Positions 21,301 to 31,287 of a stretch of DNA of 64,000 nucleotides are shown here, piece after piece; position 1 is the first letter of the stretch; each line of letters starts with the position of its first letter. Both the position numbers and the translations under genes were made by a program. The stretch covers positions 62,001 to 126,000 of the forward strand of contig NBIV01000024.1 of NCBI GenBank assembly GCA_003194525.1, read 5' to 3'. The notes under the pieces are model-generated. The model was not told where the DNA came from. It saw only the letters and a list, made by a program, of their open reading frames with translations, and searched no databases. This DNA is from Gracilariopsis chorda. Lineage: Eukaryota; Rhodophyta; Florideophyceae; Gracilariales; Gracilariaceae.

Positions 21301-21343
21301 GGGGGAGGAGTTGTCAATGACGGAAAATGACGTGAGCGCGTGA
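18341..21343 (+). CDS. Dispatched/Patched-like RND-superfamily membrane protein
   Basis: This 1000-aa polytopic membrane protein belongs to the sterol-sensing-domain RND group (Patched, NPC1, Dispatched), proton- or Na+-driven exporters of lipids or lipid-linked cargo. The first membrane span is at about 30-50 (AYAVPIICLALLAAT), followed by a large Cys-containing lumenal loop. The SSD-like bundle then carries LLLGIGADDVFVFTDAWKQ; GADD in TM4 is the RND proton-relay signature. A second large loop precedes the C-terminal bundle with VISIGYSFDGVAHIATAYV, where the matching acidic residue sits (YSFDG). Algae lack hedgehog, so a lipid/sterol export role is inferred. ATG 18341 is chosen because the open frame before it begins with GTG. 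The tail is Glu/Gly-rich. Single exon. Confidence 0.85.
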   Translation: MSSSADAAETPKASLWARLSVNHTKKTCLLAYAVPIICLALLAATRQFTFDDPDGVDFFIRNDEITRLYDARTAAREEYPLERTNSVVERSSSRPTYELNIVFRGKLNLNIPVDEEQKRQANNVLTLEDLEALKRAEDDVLTNADYARFCHFNDNFTDCEGNTPDCAPPESVLNSPHLYGKWENNRFCGRKKSNERPSREDFSKFLSSLFVKNQNGTQVVNPEYSDLIGKDFLAKKNETWIIRSVLPVGGPFQNYKSVDDRTTEQADEYTAWGLEYAKNVEMLSNDKRDVRFTSSKLNNASFSGTALRDLSFVVVAIVLVFLVIWYHTGSGFLALAAMGQVFMSFPVAYVLYRFVCRQYYFAALQILSIFLLLGIGADDVFVFTDAWKQSRVELGTEADALTRMTWTYRRAVRAMTVTSITTAAAFFVTATSPIMPISTLGVWAGLLVLVQFALVITAYPSAVILWHRFWSQRGFLPCFEKKRRADEQRSIPFYLKCLPGRWQKKRDTSGLHYSFLERFFGGPWARLVYKTRYVLVAISLVLIGLGIFGATKLEPIQETEQFLPDDHPIRVIERTLGEDFATERGRTLFEVRVTWGISGIDRSGTSRFEPELIGSAELDESLDLRRKEAQEHILKTCKELASQKNLVAANTPLQQTEDCWISDYVKWRRQELGENGFERFSSNRELAAQLIRFGNHKERDGRMPYKRYLESQAIALSENRDRVVFTEVRFISPHRPKLTAKFMRPIYEEWVEALSKVNKEAPQGVDKAIVTGGIARNNVAGLNPWSWMRSQEALVSSMFTGIGIMLGVALITLTLSTMNWAVSVLATVCIGGIVVMLLGLIYAFGWELGTTETVSVVISIGYSFDGVAHIATAYVESSNKGERMARTRYALLTLGVSVWFGCLSTLLSSLLLFPAIITFFIKFAGLLISTVVLSLVWSLVMFPAVLMVCGPQGEFGSLKAVWRMCVKKGEGVGSGGESNEGAEIKEEGEELSMTENDVSA

Positions 21344-22473
21344 AGACGTACAGGCGGAAGGATCGTGGGGAGGGGGGGGGGTAGGAGCCGTGGCAATGAA
21401 TTGGGGATGGGATTGCGTGTGTTTGTGCGGTGAATTGAAGGATGGGGTGAAAGTGTCTTGTATTTTGGGTTATATGTTTGGGGTTGTGTAAAGTGATGTA
21501 CGGGATGTGTAAAGCGCGAGGATAGGGTGCAAGAGAGGCAAGAGGGGCTAGCGTTAGTAAGCGCAAAGTGTGTTGTGTATTAAGGTTCGGTGTGTGGTTG
21601 AAGGATGGAACGTGTGGCGGAGGAGTTGTGGGCGCATTTGTTGATCGGCGTACAGTGATGTGTCGGGGAGGATGCAAGGAAAGGGTTGGAAGAAAGGGTG
21701 TTGTATGATTAGGGCTGGGGTTGGTGGGCGGCGTATTGGACGGAATGTGAACGGGGGTTTCGGGGGGGGGGGATGCGATGGCGATCGGGTCGGATAAGAA
21801 TAGGATTTATGGGCAAAAACGGTGGTGTGACGGTGAACGGGTGGGGTAAGATCAGGAAGGGATACAGCGCTGCGGTGGAGGAGGACGGGTGGTGCAGCCA
21901 AAATAAGTATTTTTGGGGTGGTTGACGTTGAGAGGCGTGACGTGCAGGCGGCCAAAGTATGTGGCGTTGAGGGGAGATCGGGCGGGGCGAAAGGATGGTT
22001 ACGTGGGTGTGGAGATATGTAAGTTGTATGATTGAAAAAGGGGGCAGCTGTCTCTTTTTTTTTTGTGGTTTGTTTGTTTGTTGGTATATTGCGCGTGGCT
22101 GCGTGACAGCGGGATGTGCGAGTCGGAGAAGCGGGGAGTACAGGTGGCGGGGGAGGGCGTCGACGGCGGGGCGAGATGCAGTGTGCACGAGAGAGTTGAG
22201 CGCAGCTGTAGCGTTGAGTAACAGTTGGTGGGAGGCGGGGCGATGGCGGCGCGCGCTAAGATATGCTGGCAGTTTGGCGAGTGCAGAAAAACCTAAGCAC
22301 AAAAAGCACCTGCGCCTACGGGGCGTGCAACTGGGCGCGGCGCGCGCACTGTCAAGCGCTCGGGGTGGGAAAACCGCCACCACGCGCGAGCGTCAGTGGC
22401 TGTTACAAATCGGCGCGCGCGGCGCCACGCAAATGACGTGAAGCGCCGCGAGTGGGGCGCGCTCCCCGCAGCA

Positions 22474-22560
22474 CACGTGTCCAGCGGGGCACCGGCGCGC
22501 GTCGTGACGGCAGCTGCGCACGTGCCTGCGCACGTGCGCGCGCACGTCACTCAGCACGTG
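22474..22560. promoter_or_regulatory. CACGTG (E/G-box) cluster
   Basis: CACGTG occurs at 22474, 22519, 22531 and 22555, with CAGCTG at 22511 and CACGTC at 22543, all within 87 bp. bHLH/bZIP factors bind such sites, so an enhancer or core-promoter role is plausible. Confidence 0.5.
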
Positions 22561-23160
22561 GCGCGCGCGTCTAGTACGTGCTGCAGTTGGCTTTGCGCCA
22601 ACTAATTCACGCCCAAAAATAACCGACAAACAGTTGGGTGACGCTGTCGTGCTCAATAGCTGTAAGCGCCGCGCGCGCGCCGCTGCGGCCGTGTCGACAG
22701 CGCAGCACTCAACTGCGCGCTCGCCGCCGCAACCACTCGCGCCCCAGCGCGCGCACAGTGCACAGTGCGCTAGTGCCCCTCCGCGTCACGCGCGCCGTCG
22801 GCGCTCGCCCAATCCCGCGCTTTCCCCTCTTCCCCCCTCCCAGAGCCCACCGCCTCCGAGAGCGCACCCGCTGCGCGCTGTAGCGGCGCTTGCTCATCAC
22901 CGGCGCAGCCCGCGCGCAAGAGCACCAACAGCTCCCTCCGCCACCCGCCACCCTCCAACCCGAAACGAGCAGTCACCCACTACATGCGCGCCACGCAGCC
23001 TAGCCCCAAATTACAACGTGCGCACAGTGACAGAAAAAGTTGCTCCGCGACCGGTGCCTCCACGCGCGCGCGCCGCGCACAGTAGCACAGCGCCGTAACG
23101 CGCGCCCGAGCCTTCAAACAGTCCACAACTGACGCACTTTTGTTCATTGCACGCACACAA

Positions 23161-23479
23161 CCCCCCCCCCCCCCCCGACACCCCCGTCACGCCCGTCACC
23201 CACGCTCACGCACACGCAACTGACCCGTGCCATTCCGCCGCTGCCGACGCGCTGTACAAAAAGAAAAAAGAAAAAACCGCCCCATCGCGTTGTGAACGAC
23301 GCTCGCGCAGCTCATTCAGCACGTATTTGTGCGCAAAACTGCTCTAATCCAACTGCAACGTCTTCCCGCCCCCCCCCCCCCCCCCCCCCCCCCTTCCGCT
23401 ACTTCTTCCCTCTTTCCCCTCCCAATCATCCCTTCCCCCCCCAGTCCTCCCCCTCCCCCTTCCCTTCCCCCCCCCCCCC
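23161..23479. repeat. Poly-C tracts (C16, C25, C13)
   Basis: Homopolymer C runs lie at 23161-23176, 23369-23393 and 23467-23479 in the putative 5' leader of the gene at 23561. Tract lengths are prone to sequencing error. Confidence 0.9.
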
Positions 23480-23560
23480 TCCCCTCTCTTCCCCATTCCC
23501 CTCAACTTTCTGGTTCCGCCTCACACAATCTCCCAATTTCTTACAATCCAACTCACTACC

Positions 23561-24640
23561 ATGGCCTCCTCTCAATCCGCTCCGCGTAGATGTTCACCGC
23601 ACCAACAAACACAACCACAACAACAGCAACTTGCACAAACACTCAAACAAAAACCACACCACCATTGCGTTTCCCCGCAATCCATGCTTACCACCGTCTG
23701 TCCCGTTGCTCCCGCTCCAGCCCCGTGCGCCGCCGTTTCTCCAGCAGGTCGACCGCCGCCCGAAGACGACATCACATCCGACCTGTCCGAGTCCTCCCCC
23801 AACAACACGCAGTGTCCTTCTTCTTCCACCTCAAGCGCCGCCACAACCTGCACCAATCAATCCGCCTTGCCGCCGTCACCCCGCAGCCCATATCACCCGC
23901 AGTCGCCGCCCGTACAGGCCGACGACTCGCCCGTTGACCCGGACAACGAGCACGTCACCATCTGGAATCGCCTGGAGCGTCGCAAAATCGCCGGCAATGC
24001 CGCCCCGCTGCGTCGCAACGTTGATGCCTACCTCCACAAGCACAAGGACTGCGAAGTGTACACGGGACAGGACCTCAAGCCGGGTCAAAAGCCGCGCAAG
24101 GTCATCAAGAAGCGCCAACGGGTAGTCGTTCCGTCGGATGACGACATTCGCGCTCGCATGCGCTACATTGCCCATCAGTACCCTTCATCGCGCCCGCTGA
24201 GCGCGCCGAAGCGCGCTACTGCCCCACCATCGCCATGGAATCAATCGCCAACATCATCGGCCGTGGCCGCACCGCTGCGCAAGCCGTGCTGCGAGATGGG
24301 ACGCGTGGTCTATATCAACGAGAAGCTCGACTCTAAGCACGTGGGCAAACGCTGGCATCTGGTGTGCGCGTCGTACACCTGCCGGCTCAAAAGAGTCGGC
24401 GTGAACGGACAGCTGCACCCTTCGCTGCGCGGCGGGTTTGAAGAGGACTGGACACTAGCGGGTGCCGACGGCGAGCATGCATTTAATGAACTACAATCGC
24501 TGTGCAGTGTGGATGTTCTGGAAAGCCACCACGGAGGGCGTGCGCTGGTTGTGGACGTGGACGACGGCGATGGCGCGTTGGTAAGCAACTTGCCAGCGCT
24601 GTCTTTGGACTTTAGTGAATGCGAAATGGAGCTACTGTGA
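23561..24640 (+). CDS. Pro/Gln/Ser-rich putative nuclear protein, function unknown
   Basis: This 359-aa protein has ATG 23561 in good context (ACTACCATGGCC) after a pyrimidine-rich leader. Residues 1-125 are Gln/His/Pro/Ser low complexity. A conserved-looking core follows at about 130-190: [34 protein letters not shown], then a Lys/Arg-rich KVIKKRQR, a candidate nuclear signal. The C-terminal half contains a separate globular-looking region (about 245-330) with several Cys/His and Trp residues and ends acidic. I do not recognise the family; the composition suggests a chromatin or transcription-related protein. It converges on the transporter gene 150 bp downstream. Confidence 0.65.
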   Translation: MASSQSAPRRCSPHQQTQPQQQQLAQTLKQKPHHHCVSPQSMLTTVCPVAPAPAPCAAVSPAGRPPPEDDITSDLSESSPNNTQCPSSSTSSAATTCTNQSALPPSPRSPYHPQSPPVQADDSPVDPDNEHVTIWNRLERRKIAGNAAPLRRNVDAYLHKHKDCEVYTGQDLKPGQKPRKVIKKRQRVVVPSDDDIRARMRYIAHQYPSSRPLSAPKRATAPPSPWNQSPTSSAVAAPLRKPCCEMGRVVYINEKLDSKHVGKRWHLVCASYTCRLKRVGVNGQLHPSLRGGFEEDWTLAGADGEHAFNELQSLCSVDVLESHHGGRALVVDVDDGDGALVSNLPALSLDFSECEMELL

Positions 24641-24791
24641 GCGCGTTTTTCTTGTGAGTGTGTTTGTCTTTTTTGTTGTTTGCTATTTTTTTTTTTGTTC
24701 TGTGTTTTTTCTTTTTGTGATGAAGAACAGTTTATGTTGTTTTGTGTTGTTTGCTATTATTTGTCGATTTGTGCGCGTCGTAACATACTTG

Positions 24792-26255
24792 TCACCACTG
24801 GCGCCGTGAGGTGGCGAACGTGAGGTACACGAAGAGGCCGATTAGGTAGAATGCAATGGCCAGAGCGAAAACGGCGGCCCAATTCTTGTGGGTACGCTGG
24901 AGGATGAATCCGGACAGAGCCACGCCAATGAGACCGGGCATGCTGGCGAATGTATTGGAGACGCCGAGAAGAGTGCCCGCGGCGCGAGGGGCAATGTCCT
25001 GATGGTTGGAATACACTCCGGACTGTGAGAAGGCGCCCAGCGCCAGCGCTGCCGTCACGCAGCGCATGGCGCTGCCGGCACGCGTCGCCGCGCTTAACAG
25101 CGCCAGGAACAGCGCCGGCCCGGCGAAACCCACCGTCTGCATCGTCTTGCGTACCGTCGTCGTGCTCACTCCCCGCCGCACCATCATGTCGGCGAGCTGC
25201 CCGCCTACGTTGGCGCATATCGCCATCGCTACCCACGGCGCCGTTGACCAAAGCGCCGACTGACTGACGTCTAGCCCGAAACGCTCGTTGAGGTATGTTG
25301 GCAGCCACGACAGCAGCACGAAGTAGCCCCACGTACAACACAGGTGCGCCACGATGATTGCCCACACGCATCCACGCGAGAGCATTTCCCGCAGAGTTGG
25401 CGTTCGCACCTCCCCCTCCTCTTCGTTGCCCTTGCGCTGTAAAGCCTCTCCCTCTTGCTCCTGCTCTACATCGTCTTGCCCTTCTTCCACGTCTAGCAGA
25501 GCTACCGCTGCCAACGTCTGCTCTACTGGCGCTATCTCCTCTGCAGGCGCTGTCTGCGCCCAGAACAGCACCGTCCACAACATGCCCACCCCCCCGCATA
25601 CGTAGAACACTAGCCGCCAGTCCGCTATCGCCATCAGTGGCGGGGTCACCAGCAACCCTACAATCGAGCCGCCGTACATGCCCGAATAGATGAACGACAG
25701 CGCGCGTGCACGCTCTTCGGCCGGCACACAAGCCGCCACTAACGCGTTCATGGCCGGCATGGCCACGCCCTCTCCCACGCCAAGCACCACGCGCATGAGC
25801 AGTAGCAGCGTCAACGACACATTGGCCGCCACGGGTGTTAGTATGGTGCACAAGCTCCACGCCAGCACGCCTAGTGCAAGCACGGGGCGTCCGCCGTGTG
25901 CATCGGCCATTCGTCCTCCTAAGATTTGAGTGCTCATGTAGCCGAGGAAGAAAATGCTTTGGATGATTCCCTTTTGAGATTCGTTCCAATTGTATTGCTT
26001 TGACATTGGGATGATTGCTACTGACAGATTGATTCGGTCGACGTTGCATATCACAAACGAAAGAAAGCAATGAATGACTGTTGCTATCCGCGGGGTTGGA
26101 CGTGGTGCTGTTGAGCGCTGTGCTGTTGAGCGTTGTGTGGACGAGCATTGAGCGTCACGTCCGGGCAGGAAGGGCTCACGATGTTCGAGATTGTGTGAAG
26201 CGTTTGGAGATGGAGGTGGTGGTGGAGGTGGTGGTGGAGATGTTGCTGATGTCAT
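24792..26255 (-). CDS. Major facilitator anion transporter, SLC17/PHT4 (ANTR) type
   Basis: The 487-aa, 12-span carrier begins its first span with VICNVDRINLSVAIIPMS, the SLC17/PHT4 signature. FFLGYMSTQILGG, the loop ADAHGGRPVLALG and MRVVLGVGEGVAMPAMN follow, all typical of plastid or Golgi phosphate/anion transporters. The central loop after TM6 is unusually acidic (Glu/Gln/Asp-rich). The second half includes LLSWLPTYLNERFGLD and the family-typical GVSNTFASMPGLIGVALSGF. ATG 26255 begins a Pro-rich N terminus (nine consecutive prolines) that could include an organelle-targeting sequence; the open frame extends to 26438 only through a TTG. The substrate (phosphate, ascorbate or another organic anion) cannot be assigned from sequence. 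Confidence 0.88.
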   Translation of the reverse strand: MTSATSPPPPPPPPPSPNASHNLEHREPFLPGRDAQCSSTQRSTAQRSTAPRPTPRIATVIHCFLSFVICNVDRINLSVAIIPMSKQYNWNESQKGIIQSIFFLGYMSTQILGGRMADAHGGRPVLALGVLAWSLCTILTPVAANVSLTLLLLMRVVLGVGEGVAMPAMNALVAACVPAEERARALSFIYSGMYGGSIVGLLVTPPLMAIADWRLVFYVCGGVGMLWTVLFWAQTAPAEEIAPVEQTLAAVALLDVEEGQDDVEQEQEGEALQRKGNEEEGEVRTPTLREMLSRGCVWAIIVAHLCCTWGYFVLLSWLPTYLNERFGLDVSQSALWSTAPWVAMAICANVGGQLADMMVRRGVSTTTVRKTMQTVGFAGPALFLALLSAATRAGSAMRCVTAALALGAFSQSGVYSNHQDIAPRAAGTLLGVSNTFASMPGLIGVALSGFILQRTHKNWAAVFALAIAFYLIGLFVYLTFATSRRQW

Positions 26256-26894
26256 TGTTGCGTTTGGTGCACTCGAGAGGGTGACAAGGCGACTGGTGCG
26301 CCCTTCACTTGATGATGATGATGCAGTCGGAGCGGCGGGGGCGGGGAGGATCGCAGGGTCAGTGGTGTTGGGATGACGTGTTTGCGCGGCGTAATAGTGC
26401 GCTGGTGGAAGGCAGTAGACGGGCGGCGGGGTGGACAAGCCGGAAGGCGCTTGTACAATCCTTTAGGGTGGCGGCATGAGAGTTGGAGGGCGGAGGGGAG
26501 AGCGGCTCGCCCGGCGGCGGTTGGGTTGGCGAATGCCACGCTTGCGACCCCGACAGCGTTCGACTGACAGCGAAAGTGGACGCTTTGAAAAAGGGGCTCT
26601 CGAGATGCATTACGTAGCGGCGCGAATTACAAAGGGCGGTGCTCAATTGGGGTTGGACGCGCTGAAAAAGACAGATGGTTGAGTTGGGGAAGAGAAGGGG
26701 CGGGTTGTCTTATTTACTACAAGAGATACGGAGGGTAGTTACGGATACACTGTTCTTGTCGACGGAGGACGATCATCGTGGCATGATAAAGCACGCGTTG
26801 TTCTATGTACACACACAATAACAAAACAAAAAAAAAAAACAGACAAATTGGTTTGCGTCACACCTGCATACATCCCATGACAACAAAGTCGCCG
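26256..26894. other. Spacer upstream of the transporter
   Basis: These 640 bp contain GGT/GAT microsatellites at the edge and an A-rich tract (about 26827-26840). No gene was recognised. Confidence 0.5.
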
Positions 26895-27362
26895 CTATGT
26901 CGCGGTCCAACAGAGCGGGACGCAACGCACCCTCGAAACGGATCTTCTACTCGATACTCGAATGAACGTGTCGTCAGTTACCGCAACAGAAGACAAGCAG
27001 AAGAGAGGAGGTAAAGGGCAAACAAGAGAAAACGAACCTCGAACTAATTGTTGACCGTCTTGCACGTATACATAACGACCTTGAGCATCGCGTCTGCGAC
27101 GGGCACGGCGAGAGCGAGTTAAGGTACTTCTCCGCCTTCGACGGCGAGAAACGTGAGAGGGTTGTTCATCATGGTGATTGACGACGTCATGTTGATTGTC
27201 AGTTTCTTGCGGCTGTTCAGGAGCGGCGGATTGCAGTTGGGAAACAGCGCTGTGGAATTCGTTGTCATCTGAATCGCTGTTTGTGGCAGGCGGGGCGACA
27301 CAGATGAGTAGACGTTTGTAGTTCTTCGCAATGTACTCTGTGAGCACGCCCGGAACGGCCAT
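26895..27362 (-). CDS. Small hypothetical protein with Arg-rich stretch
   Basis: A 155-codon frame from ATG 27362 starts MAVPGVLTEYIAKNYKRLL, a well-folded-looking beginning. An acidic/Gln-rich linker, a strongly basic segment (RRRRRRSTLTRSRRARRRR, about 72-91) and GRYVYVQDGQQLV come next. The last 45 residues look non-coding, so an intron or earlier stop is possible there. I do not recognise a family. The orderly N terminus and the shared strand with neighbouring genes argue for a real gene. Confidence 0.4.
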   Translation of the reverse strand: MAVPGVLTEYIAKNYKRLLICVAPPATNSDSDDNEFHSAVSQLQSAAPEQPQETDNQHDVVNHHDEQPSHVSRRRRRRSTLTRSRRARRRRDAQGRYVYVQDGQQLVRGSFSLVCPLPPLFCLSSVAVTDDTFIRVSSRRSVSRVRCVPLCWTAT

Positions 27363-28606
27363 GACGACGGCGCGGCGAGCGAGCGGAGAGGTGGTAAGTG
27401 AGCAGCACAGCAGCGGGCGGTCAGTGCGGCGGCGCTCTGTTCAGAGCCAGTTTCAGCACACGCAAGCTGGGGAGGAAGACTCAGCGGTTTGTGGGTGGGG
27501 GGTAGAAGAGCGCAAGTTGAGATGATGGCTTGGGTGGGCCGTTGACAAACAGCTTTTGGAGTTGGGCTGTAGCAGCGAAGTATGAGGCGCGCACCGCAGC
27601 AAGCGTGTAACAACAAGTTGCGTTCCGTTGCACGTTTTTCTTTCTTTTTTTTTGTGTTCTCAACAAACAGTTGGCAGCGCGGCCAATGAACAGGCGCGCT
27701 TGGGCAACAAGCATGCGCACGCGCCAATCGTGGCGGAGAGACGCGACAAGTGTTTTGCGCTGCCGTCGCTTTGTAGATAGTATAGCGCGCAACAGCGCGT
27801 ACGATAGAGCGCAGTGCTGTGCGACTACGGTTCCGTTGGCGTGGCGGGCCGCGCCGTGCGCGCGTATTAGCGTCAGAACGGCAGACTGGCGTTTAAAGGT
27901 TTACCTTCAGCGCGTGCCGCTGTCCCGATCACTTGCGCTGTGAACTCCAGCCACCAAGGGAACGCGCTCATCATTAAGCGCGATAAGCGTTAAGGGTTAG
28001 CCTGCCACCCTCGCAGGCCCTTAGCGAACCAACAAGGTAACTTTTCTACGTTTCCGCCCGCAGCCAAACAGCATACTAGTCGTGCCGCCTAGATCGCCGC
28101 AGAGGTTCCCACTATCTTGAAAATAGATAAGTATCTTCGCGTGCACTTTCTGCACGGAAAACGCTCCTCGTTGCCGCTGTGAACTGCCGTCTGCACCAGT
28201 ACCAGCCGCGGTGCCAGTGCCGCCTTTGAAGCCACGCTTGCACTTCTTCTCCGTCACGCACACGGTCGTGCTCCCTTTCTCCGTCTAAAGCGAACATCAT
28301 TCGCGCTCGCCACAACGCCGCACCTCACTGGTGCAAACTGCCCGCTCTTCTCTTCGTGCAAATCACCCGCGCTCGCTTTCCAGCTTAGGCAAACTACACT
28401 CGACCAATCCAAATGCATTTTCGCCATTGCTCCAAAACACCTCCCCCTCACGCTCAATCCATTCACATTGTCATCTTTACAACTCCTCTACAAACACACC
28501 ACGTAGCAAATTTGTACCACTTCGCGACATTCTAACCGGCCCCTTCTAATCCCTCGTCAACCCCAAACCACTTGCCACAATACTCGTCCTCTTCTCGTTT
28601 TCCCTC
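27363..28606. other. Spacer upstream of the small hypothetical gene
   Basis: About 1.2 kb with a GTTAAGGGTTAG motif (27989-28000). Overlapping short frames on both strands show no recognisable product. Confidence 0.45.
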
Positions 28607-29836
28607 TCACTGAGACAATTCCTTTCTCAATTCCCCGCTTTGCACCAGCTCTTTCACGATGTCCAAACCCCCAATAAGCTGCCCCTTTGAATACAGCTGC
28701 GGGTACGTCAGCCATTCAGAAAACTTCTTCAGTCCTTGTCGAACCTCATTGTCTTCGAGAATGTCGAAATGTCCAAACTCAATCATCTCATCATTCAGAA
28801 TCTCCACAATCTTCCGTGAAAACCCGCATCGCGGCATCGATGGTGAGCCCTTCATGAACAGCATAACCTCACTTTGCTTAACAAGTCCTTCCAGTCTTTC
28901 ACGTAGTGCAGAAGACATACCCTCCACGCCTTGTTCTTCTCTTGGTTCATTCCCGCCAGAAGCGCCTCCACTCCCCGCATCTTCCGTTTTTTGTGCCCCG
29001 TCTTGCTTGCTCTCGTCTGCACTCTTCTCCTTGGCTTCCTCCTTTTCCCCGCCATTCTCTCCGACATCTTGTCTCTCGTCTCGCGCAAGTTCTTGAACAA
29101 GCTTTCCCTCGTCCGCCAGTTGTCGCAAAATGTCAATGCCACCAATAAGGTTACCCCTGGCGAACAGCATGGGGAATGTAGGCCAGTTGAAACGTTTCTT
29201 CAAAACAGCGCGGATCTCTTCATCAGAAAGCACGTTAAACGTCTTGAACTGCACTCCAGCTTTGCGAAGCACTTCCACAGCCTGTCTGCTAAAGCCGCAT
29301 CTCGGTTCATCAGCAGTTCCTTTCATTACAAGCGTAATCTCGCTTAACGTGCTTACCACTTCACATGCCCCGTCCAACAAATCACTTTCACTTCGTTCCA
29401 TCAGCCATCTCACGTTTTGCGAAAGCAGTACTGCATTTGCTCCAGAAGTACTGCGCACTAGTCGTTTCTTTGAAAAGAAAAGAAAAGTGGGTACGGTTGA
29501 GATATTGAAACTCTTCATCAAAGACGGCCATTTTTCGGGTTGCAATTTGGCAAACAACACGCTTGTGCCTTCGTCAGATATCACCGTATCCTTCTCTTTG
29601 TATGTTTCTGTGTGAAGGGTTTGAAACACTTCGTTCATCTGCTTACAAGGGGCGGCCCATGGTGCCCAACAATTAACCACGAGTCGAACGCCGCTCTGTC
29701 ATTGTCGTAATGGGAGTTAGTGCAGTTATGTACTTGAACAGATTGAAAGCAAAAGAGGACTCCAACTTACTGCTATGAGCGAGTTTAGCTCCTGGTCGGA
29801 CGAAATGGCGTGAACTCTGCCTTTTTCAAGATCCAT
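28607..29836 (-). CDS. PICOT-type monothiol glutaredoxin (Trx-Grx-Grx), two exons
   Basis: The 384-aa protein is orthologous in layout to human GLRX3/yeast Grx3-4 and plant GRXS17 subfamilies. A thioredoxin-like domain with WAPWAAPCK (about residues 32-40) is followed by two monothiol Grx domains with CGFS active sites in [14 protein letters not shown] and [14 protein letters not shown]. These are separated by a Glu/Lys-rich linker. Such proteins bind a [2Fe-2S] cluster with glutathione through the CGFS Cys and serve cytosolic iron trafficking. Exon 1 (29771-29836, 22 codons, [16 protein letters not shown]...) joins exon 2 (28607-29695) across a 75-nt intron with GTAAGT donor, CACTAAC branch motif and GACAG acceptor. 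Without this exon the Trx fold would lack its first strand. The thioredoxin motif APC is kept as A-A-P-C. Confidence 0.92.
29696..29770 (-). other. Spliceosomal intron in the PICOT-type gene
   Basis: The 75-nt intron is phase 0 after codon 22, with donor GTAAGT, branch-like CTAAC about 20 nt before the acceptor, and acceptor CAG. Its splicing supplies the only in-frame ATG start. Confidence 0.85.
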
Positions 29837-31287
29837 GTTCAAAAAGGCGCGTGATGCCACAGCTTGCGCCTCTCGGAAACGCAGATGAGATGAGTTGATC
29901 TTTCTCTCTTAAGTATGTTAATTCAAGCGGTTCTGGACGTATTTTTCAGGGCCGTTGGCGATGGAGATAACAGGCGAGAAGGAGACAGGATCCCGACCTT
30001 GAAGTCTTTCCGTGGAGGGTGGATCAAGTCTTTGACTACCAAACGCAGGATGGCTAGCTTTGCCCCCACGTTTGGCATCATGCTGATAGTATCAGCGGGG
30101 TTATGCCATTTGTAGAAGGATACTAAGGATACCGGGGATGCTAGAGTACCACTAATTAGGCGCAGAGCTGTAACTCTGCTCAGAGCTTGCATCTGGGCTG
30201 GATCTGGCAGGCCCCCTCACTTCCGGTTTGGTGTGCGGATCCCTTTTACGTACATGCGGTGTTGATGGAGCCTTGTTCCCGTCCGGCAGCATGTCACCGC
30301 TTCATCATGATGATGAAGAGTCGATAAACTTAGCGTTGGGCGTTCTATTTCCCACCCTCTCCAAGTCCAGGTCACTGCCAAAAGCCCTGGTTTCGCAGCC
30401 ACTGTAACTGGCGAGCGCTGAGAATTACTTCTTGTTGTTCCAACCGTTTTGCCCGGCGACGTAAGTTTCCACTTTTCAATTCATTCCCGAGTTCAACCTC
30501 AGTTAGCATTCCCTTCTTTAAGACGGCTTGTTTCCAGTAAGCCCACTCGAGGTCTTAAAATAGGACTTCATAATAGTGATGGCTGTAGAAGGAACGTCGG
30601 AACGGCAGTTGTCGCACAACATAAGAACACGAAGCCCACCCCTTTTTTCTATAATACAAAGAGAACCTACATCTGTGAGGGTAGACCGGTCTACCAACGA
30701 TTCAGTCGCATGGAATCAGTCGCATGGTCCAAGAACGGCTTCCAACAAGAACCAAAGAATCAAATAAACCAGACTCCAATAGAACCAAACTGAGCACACC
30801 TGCCATTCGACGGCGCGATGGATAGAGCGCGGTCAAGAAATCAGGATGTAATTCAATTACATGTGTATCTACTAGATTTCGCCCTATGCAATGCCAGGAG
30901 TTACGGGCAGCAATTGTAGCAATCACTAACGTATTAATCGACTACTGATATGCAACTTAATAATGCGCAGCAGTCGACAGCCTAGGATGACTGCATAACA
31001 CATATGAACATAGTAGTCTTTTCAATGCAGGATGGAACATGCACCTGCCAAGGAGAATTCTCATTGGGAAGCGCAGTGCCAACAAACAATAATATATCTG
31101 CAGGTACTACTTCCAAAACGTCTTACAAGCCTCACTAGAAACATTTGTGGAAAGAGCTTTCCTTTTACGTGGCATCTAGTACAAGTACCGTCGGTAATGT
31201 ATTTCTCGAATCGATATCTACTGCAAAAACATAAAAGCTGGTCAGTCACATTGAAGCCCAGCTGCGCAAGCGAATTGCTACGTCAGA
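29837..31287. other. Spacer, no recognisable gene
   Basis: These 1.45 kb hold scattered short frames (for example 114 codons on the plus strand at 30449-30793 and 89 codons on the minus strand at 29923-30192) without known motifs. Confidence 0.45.

Larger units (their letters stand above)
21344..23560. other. Spacer with strand-composition switch and homopolymer tracts
   Basis: The + strand is G-rich from the Dispatched-like 3' end to about 22.4 kb, then C-rich to the next gene. The switch coincides with a CACGTG cluster at 22474-22560. Long open frames here (for example 224 codons on the minus strand at 21709-22383 and 154 codons on the plus strand at 22634-23098) are low-complexity products of the skew. 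The last 200 bp form a pyrimidine-rich leader to the ATG at 23561. Confidence 0.5.

Noticed and set aside
21709-22383. 224-codon Pro/His-rich minus-strand frame
   Set aside because: Product of the G-rich + strand composition; low complexity, no domain.
23292-24125. 277-codon Pro-rich frame
   Set aside because: Runs through poly-C tracts and overlaps the better-supported gene at 23561 in another frame.
24757-26148. 463-codon frame overlapping the SLC17-type transporter in another frame
   Set aside because: Arg/Gly-rich composition is a frame-shadow of the transporter gene; no family motifs.
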